64,000 bases of DNA from Athripsodes cinereus (Eukaryota > Arthropoda > Insecta > Trichoptera > Leptoceridae), in contig OX388316.1 in the NCBI GenBank assembly GCA_947579605.1, positions 13,519,290 to 13,583,289 on the forward strand. Reading direction: 5' to 3'. Positions 60,801-64,000 of this stretch are shown piece by piece. The position numbers were made by a program, and so were the translations under genes. The notes below the pieces were generated by a model. That model was not told the origin of the DNA. It was given only the letters and a program-made list of their open reading frames with translations, and did no database searches. How positions within the stretch are numbered: the first letter of the stretch is position 1; every line of letters starts with the position of its first letter.

Positions 60801-61231
60801 GCTGCGGGGTTGGCCATCCAGCTGGGGCTGCGGGCTGCGTCAGCGGCTGCTGCGGGGCTGGCCATCCAGCTGGGGCTGCGGGCTGTGTCAGCGGCTGCTG
60901 CGGGGCTGGCCATCCAGCTGGGGCTGCGGGCTGCGTCGGCGGCTGCTGCGGGGTTGGCCATCCAGCTAGGGCTGCGGGCTGCGTCAGCGGCTGCTGCGGG
61001 GCTGGCCATCCAGCTGAGGCTGCGGGTTGCGTCGGCGGCTGCTTCGGGGTTGGCCATCCAGCTGGGGCTGCGGGCTGCGTCAGCGGCTGCTGCGGGGCAG
61101 GCCATTCAGCTGGGGCTGCGGGCTGCGTCAGCGGCTGCTGCGGGGCTGGCCATCCAGCTGGGGCTGCGGGCTGCGTCGGCGGCTGCTTCGGAGTTGTCCA
61201 TCCAGCTGGGGCTGCGGGCTGCGTCAGCGGT
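57811..61231 (-). CDS. Gag-protease polyprotein (BEL/Pao-like), main part with novel C-terminus
   Basis: The open frame 57811-60624 gives 937 residues and continues upstream through the repeat array to about 61231. In order: Gag core of the DUF1759 type (about 45-230; VELPYFDGDPMKWPAFKNVF, ARLQSRLTGDAKKAV); Asn/Ser-rich linker (250-300); Cys/His zinc-binding region (302-366; CAMCLGPHSTDTC, CRVCLAPEHGRF, CRRPHHATLH); aspartic protease (about 395-545; LLDEGATITLID with DEG in place of the common D-S/T-G, and LIGQDN); TALGWTTHGG linker. From about 591 the expected reverse transcriptase is replaced by Gln/Ala/Pro-rich duplicated segments (AAATTAGWGV twice, YGRKEE twice) and an Arg/Ser/Glu-rich tail that reads into the LTR. 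The product should assemble particles and self-process but cannot copy or integrate. Confidence 0.85.
57841..57865 (-). other. Polypurine tract of the BEL/Pao element
   Basis: In minus sense AGGGAGAACCCTCACGGGGG and three further G directly precede the 3' LTR (TGTACCGAACC). The terminal G8 is the likely plus-strand primer. Confidence 0.7.
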
Positions 61232-61510
61232 CTGCGGGGCTGGCCATCCAGCTGGGGCTGCGGGCTGCGTCAGCGGCTGCTGCGGGGTTGGCCATCCAGC
61301 TGGGGCTGCGGGCTGCGTCAGCGGCTGCTGCGGGGCTGGCCATCCAGCTGGGGCTGCGGGCTGCGTCGGCGGCTGCTGCGGGGTTGGCCATCCAGCTGGG
61401 GCTGCGGGCTGCGTCAGCGGCTGCTGCGGGGCTGGCCATCCAGCTGGGGCTGCGGGCTGCGTCAGCGGCTGCTGCGGGGCTGGCCATCCAGCTGGGGCTG
61501 CGGGCTGCGA
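60655..61510 (-). repeat. 18-copy 48-bp tandem repeat inside gag
   Basis: Core GGCCATCCAGCTGGGGCTGC (plus) recurs 18 times at 48-bp spacing, encoding a 16-residue unit PAAPAGWPAPQQPLTQ on minus. Units differ by a few bases (GGGGTTGG/GGGGCTGG, CAGCGG/CGGCGG) in a partly alternating pattern. One unit is 46 bp and causes the frameshift. The opposite strand stays open through the array, producing a spurious long frame. Confidence 0.93.
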
Positions 61511-61729
61511 TGCTCTGGCTTCCGCAAGTTGCTGCTGGAGCTCTGCGATGATGTCAGCATCCTCAGCAGTGGCGCGATTCTGCTCCTTGATCTGTCTGCG
61601 CAGCTGCTTGAGGGTCTCGTCAGTGGCTGTGTCTGACGAGGAGTCTGATGATTCTTCAACATCAGGGACGGGAGCATCCGATGTGGAGGCGTCCACGTCG
61701 AAGGCTTTCTTCTTGTGGCGTAATTCCAT
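61232..61729 (-). CDS. Gag N-terminal part, separated by a 2-bp frameshift
   Basis: Starts at ATG 61729, 41 bases after the LTR. The N-terminus is MELRHKKKAFDVDASTSDAP, then a Ser/Asp-rich acidic segment (DVEESSDSSSD). A predicted coiled-coil stretch rich in Glu/Gln/Leu follows (LKQLRRQIKEQNRATAEDAD, then IIAELQQQLAEA), leading into the PAAPAGWPAPQQPLTQ repeats. At 61230-61231 one repeat lacks two bases (AGCGGTCTGCGG instead of AGCGGCTGCTGCGG). Beyond it the correct frame is that of the main Gag-protease frame. Before this small deletion it was probably a single polyprotein of about 1,300 residues. Start choice: the only ATG between the primer site and the coiled coil. Confidence 0.82.
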
Positions 61730-61748
61730 CTTGGTGGCGGTGTGGGAT

Positions 61749-61766
61749 CCTTGGGTCGAAGGACCA
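61749..61766 (-). other. Primer-binding site of the BEL/Pao element
   Basis: Minus sense TGGTCCTTCGACCCAAGG, 3 bases after the LTR end, begins with the TGG that pairs with tRNA CCA. The tRNA species was not determined. Confidence 0.6.
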
Positions 61767-61769
61767 ACT

Positions 61770-62689
61770 TGTGCGGGACGGAGTCCGACTCAGACTGCCC
61801 AGGCCACAAGTGAACTGTATCTCCGGTTGGTGTGGAGTCGGGGGTGAGTGAGGGGGCCGCGGGTACCCACACACGGGCCTCGATGTATCTCTGCCTATAT
61901 CCGGTGCGTCGTTGTTGAGGTGACTCAGCTGCCGTTACCCTCAACAACACGTCGGAGACTCCCTTCGTTCGTCGACCTGGGGATGTTTACTTCCACCGGG
62001 CACGACTCCGTCGTAACACCTAGGCGCAGCTAACCTGTGTACTCGCAAGCACTCGCTACCGGGCAATGATCCCGATAGCACTGACTGTATTGAGGACACA
62101 AGAAGCTACACGGCGGCGTATTGACGAAGAAGTACTCGGCTCACGGTAACCACCTCAGTGCCAATTCACTTGGAAGCTCGTCTGTGCAGGGAAGGTGTAG
62201 GACAGCTGAAGCCAAAGGTCCAATCCAGTTCAAGGGAGTGTAGTGGTCAGCAGTGGTAGTCCAATCCAGTCCAGTCCAAGAGAGCAGTTGAGGTAGTCAG
62301 TAGTAAAAGCCAGGTTGATTGTTCCGAAGAGAGTGGTTTTATTTAGTGAAATGTATTACTTATAAAGCGGCCGATACACGCCGACCTTGACCCAGCCGAC
62401 AGTGGCTGAGTGTGAGGTGCGCGCGCGGTTACCGGCCGCCGTAAATAACTCCCACCCCTGCGCGAGCGTGTCATTCATATACCGACCGCCGCACAGGGAG
62501 GAGCTCTCACTATGAAACATGATTTATGCAATTATTACATACATGTACGGGACAGGGCGCTCCGCACGGGTGGGTATACAGGCATGAGAGCTTTATTTGT
62601 ACCCACGCCGTGTGTGCGGTGTCTTACAATTATGTTATTATTTGCAATTGATTATACTGCTAGGGCTGAGGCGTACCAGGTTCGGTACA
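61770..62689 (-). repeat. LTR (5' in sense)
   Basis: Direct repeat of 56921-57840 at a constant 4,849-bp offset, with one substitution seen (62009). Confidence 0.93.
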
Positions 62690-62734
62690 ATATTTTTACT
62701 ATTTATTCACTAGTTCATGATCAATTCTAAATTA

Positions 62735-62933
62735 CTACTACTACTACACCATCACGGCATGTAATAAACATCCAAGGCGTCTTCTCTGTGCCAAAAAATT
62801 AAGACATTCAAGATGGGTGGCAAACCTCATCGCTGAATTCAATATGTAAAATGTCTTTATTTTTCTTGAAAACTTGCGGAAAAGAATGGGAGACAAATTC
62901 TTAGCCGGGTACTACTACTGCTACTGCTCCACG
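62735..62933 (-). mobile_element. SINE-C copy with 16-bp target-site duplication
   Basis: GATCAATTCTAAATTA lies exactly at 62719-62734 and 62934-62949. Between them is a minus-oriented copy: the (CTA)n tail, ACACCATCACGGCAT, an internal deletion of the stem-loop, TTCTCTGTGCC, ATTCAAGATGGGTGGCAAAC, and the head TTAGCCGGGTAC...TGCTCCACG. The head is itself interrupted by a (CTACTA)-type insertion. Long, exact, element-adjacent duplications like this are made by target-primed reverse transcription, so the family is a retroposon with a (TAG)n 3' tail. Confidence 0.85.
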
Positions 62934-62949
62934 GATCAATTCTAAATTA

Positions 62950-63474
62950 ATTTGTGAAATCTAAATTTTGAGTACTTAGCGTAGGTAAAATAAGAAGAAA
63001 TTTCAGTTACCAGAAAATAAGTGTGTACCATTATTTAAATCGATGGATATATTAATACATTACCATCCCTAACAATACCAACAATATTACGTACTGTTCC
63101 ATAGTCTTGAGTACAATCTCTAGTATGTATGTTAATTTTTAATATGGAGTGCATGAGAATAAACATTAATAATTTCTCGGACGTCGTCTTACAAGCAAGA
63201 TAATTAAATATGAGTTGCTTGTAAATGAAATATTGCTCTTGATGTTTTAATCAATGTACACATTAATTTTATTATTATTAACATACATACACACGAAGTT
63301 ACCTATATTATATTATTCTTAATATTTAAATGAACATTCCACGTTATACGAATATCTTTTTTTTTACGCAACTGGGACCAATTTACTAGATGTGTTTCTT
63401 TGAGTTTACGGAATTTATTGGAGTTCTGGGCATGGAATAAGACTTTCAACTCATTTTTGTAATATTTTGAAATC
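62950..63474. other. No feature recognised
   Basis: AT-rich spacer. Confidence 0.4.
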
Positions 63475-63591
63475 TAAATTCTTTGGGAGACCAATTCTTT
63501 ACCGGGTGCTCCACGGCACAGACCAGCTGCATGTTTCTTACATGCAGCTGGTCTGCTGGTTACCCCACTTGTGGGATATGCCGTGATGGTA

Positions 63592-63628
<37 letters not shown>
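63475..63628. repeat. Chimeric SINE-C: inverted head joined to tail through a hairpin
   Basis: 63482-63516 is the head in minus orientation (GAGACCAATTCTTTACCGGG, TGCTCCACGG). 63540-63628 is the 3' part in plus orientation, with TGGTTACCCCACTTGTGGGA, TATGCCGTGATGG and a pure (TAG)n run. A perfect 16-bp inverted repeat joins them: CAGACCAGCTGCATGT at 63519-63534 and its complement at 63540-63555, around a 5-base loop. Confidence 0.8.
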
Positions 63629-63629
<1 letters not shown>

Positions 63630-63704
63630 ATTCTTTGGCATACCCTGTATAGTAGTCGTTGGTATAGAATTAGCTTCATAGTCTTTTTTGTAAGGTTACG
63701 AGTG

Positions 63705-63935
63705 TGCTGAAAAAAAGGCAGGTATTTGTATAACATCCCTTGTAAGATATTTAACACCATATTTATTCTTTCCTTAAATTTAGCAAATTTACACAAAAAT
63801 ATATTTAAAACAAATACAATCAAGGTATACCCATCCTGAATGCCTTAAGCTTTTTTGGCACGATGAGGACGTGTTGCATAATTCTTAAATAGCCACCTTC
63901 TCACTTATGGGAAATTTCGTAATGGTAGGTATGAA
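63705..63935 (+). repeat. SINE-C copy, diverged
   Basis: AAAAAAAGGCAGGTATTTGT, then ACCCATCCTGAATGCCTTAA, TTTGGCACGATGAGGACGTG and AGCCACCTTCTCACTTATGG follow family order, with an AT-rich expansion in the middle. Confidence 0.75.
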
Positions 63936-63944
63936 CGAATGAAC

Positions 63945-64000
63945 ATAAAATTCAATGATGAGGTGTGCCACCAATTCTGAATGTCTTTATTTTATGGAGA
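63945..64000 (+). repeat. SINE-C copy cut by the window edge
   Basis: AAATTCAATGATGAGGTGTG, CCACCAATTCTGAATGTCTT matches the middle of the family and runs off the end. Confidence 0.7.

Larger units (their letters stand above)
56921..62689 (-). mobile_element. BEL/Pao-type LTR retrotransposon, Gag-protease only
   Basis: 920-bp direct repeats (56921-57840, 61770-62689; TG...CA) are flanked by ATATT at 56916-56920 and 62690-62694. A primer site TGGTCCTTCGACC sits 3 bases from the 5' LTR in minus sense, and a G-rich purine tract abuts the 3' LTR. I saw one base difference between the LTRs (57160 T, 62009 C), so insertion is recent. GC content is far above the surroundings. The interior encodes Gag and an aspartic protease but no reverse transcriptase, RNase H or integrase, so it is non-autonomous. 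Assignment to BEL/Pao rests on Gag, zinc-knuckle and protease motifs and the 5-bp footprint. Confidence 0.92.

Noticed and set aside
60655..61510. Regular 48-bp array that could suggest a CRISPR or satellite
   Set aside because: There are no unique spacers, the units abut and translate in frame, and the array lies within a retrotransposon gag gene of a eukaryote.
60588..61847. Long plus-strand open frame (419 codons), Ala/Leu/Gly-rich
   Set aside because: It is the antisense of the 48-bp gag repeats; the repeat composition keeps several frames open. The minus frame carries real Gag and protease domains.

Overview
This looks like a gene-poor, repeat-rich stretch of an insect nuclear genome, most probably a moth or butterfly (Lepidoptera). 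The evidence is the AT-rich background, the many GTACCTACCTAC-type motifs, a spliceosomal intron inside a transposon, tRNA-derived SINEs of a kind common in Lepidoptera, and decayed LINE, hAT, BEL/Pao and other retroelement pieces on both strands. I found no convincing host gene, tRNA, rRNA or CRISPR array. Nearly everything recognisable is a mobile element or its remnant, separated by AT-rich sequence. Element class calls come from motifs, target-site duplications (TSDs) and terminal repeats read by eye; no database was searched.

Region 1-17.1 kb: a LINE reverse-transcriptase tail (about 1.8-2.1 kb, minus); a 256-bp hAT-type MITE with 8-bp TSD (2320-2575); a tRNA-derived SINE with a duplicated A-box head (4375-4655); a 1,971-bp hAT element with 8-bp TSD and a decayed transposase C-terminus (5434-7404); an unusual 20-bp-periodic inverted repeat element (8010-8800); a 110-bp hairpin (12264-12373); and several copies of an unnamed SINE-like family, called SINE-C here, with a (TAG)n tail.

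Region 17.2-29.3 kb: a young non-coding LTR retrotransposon on the minus strand with 2,531-bp LTRs and a 4-bp TSD (ATCC). One LTR is split by a 2,923-bp DNA transposon (29-bp terminal inverted repeats, AATT duplication) with an intron-containing transposase gene broken in three places. Two of those breaks sit in perfect short inverted repeats. A 5'-truncated LINE with a long poly(A) lies in the internal region.

Region 29.3-56.9 kb: a second tRNA-derived SINE family (also with a duplicated A-box head), hAT and foldback MITEs, LINE tails, and a second young LTR element (39409-44257; 481-bp LTRs, ACAA duplication, lysine-tRNA-type primer site) that again has no gag-pol.

Region 56.9-62.7 kb: a GC-rich BEL/Pao-type element on the minus strand (920-bp LTRs, ATATT duplication). 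It keeps Gag and an aspartic protease in a long open frame but has no reverse transcriptase, RNase H or integrase. An 18-copy 48-bp array encodes a 16-residue Pro/Gln/Trp repeat in Gag, and a novel low-complexity C-terminus replaces most of Pol. The window ends in a cluster of SINE-C copies, one with a clean 16-bp TSD.

The three LTR elements are all non-autonomous yet young, and so depend on enzymes encoded elsewhere. The SINE-C tail resembles the 3' end of the LINE at 1.8 kb, which suggests a SINE/LINE partnership. Perfect short inverted repeats recur at disrupted sites and suggest template-switch mutation.
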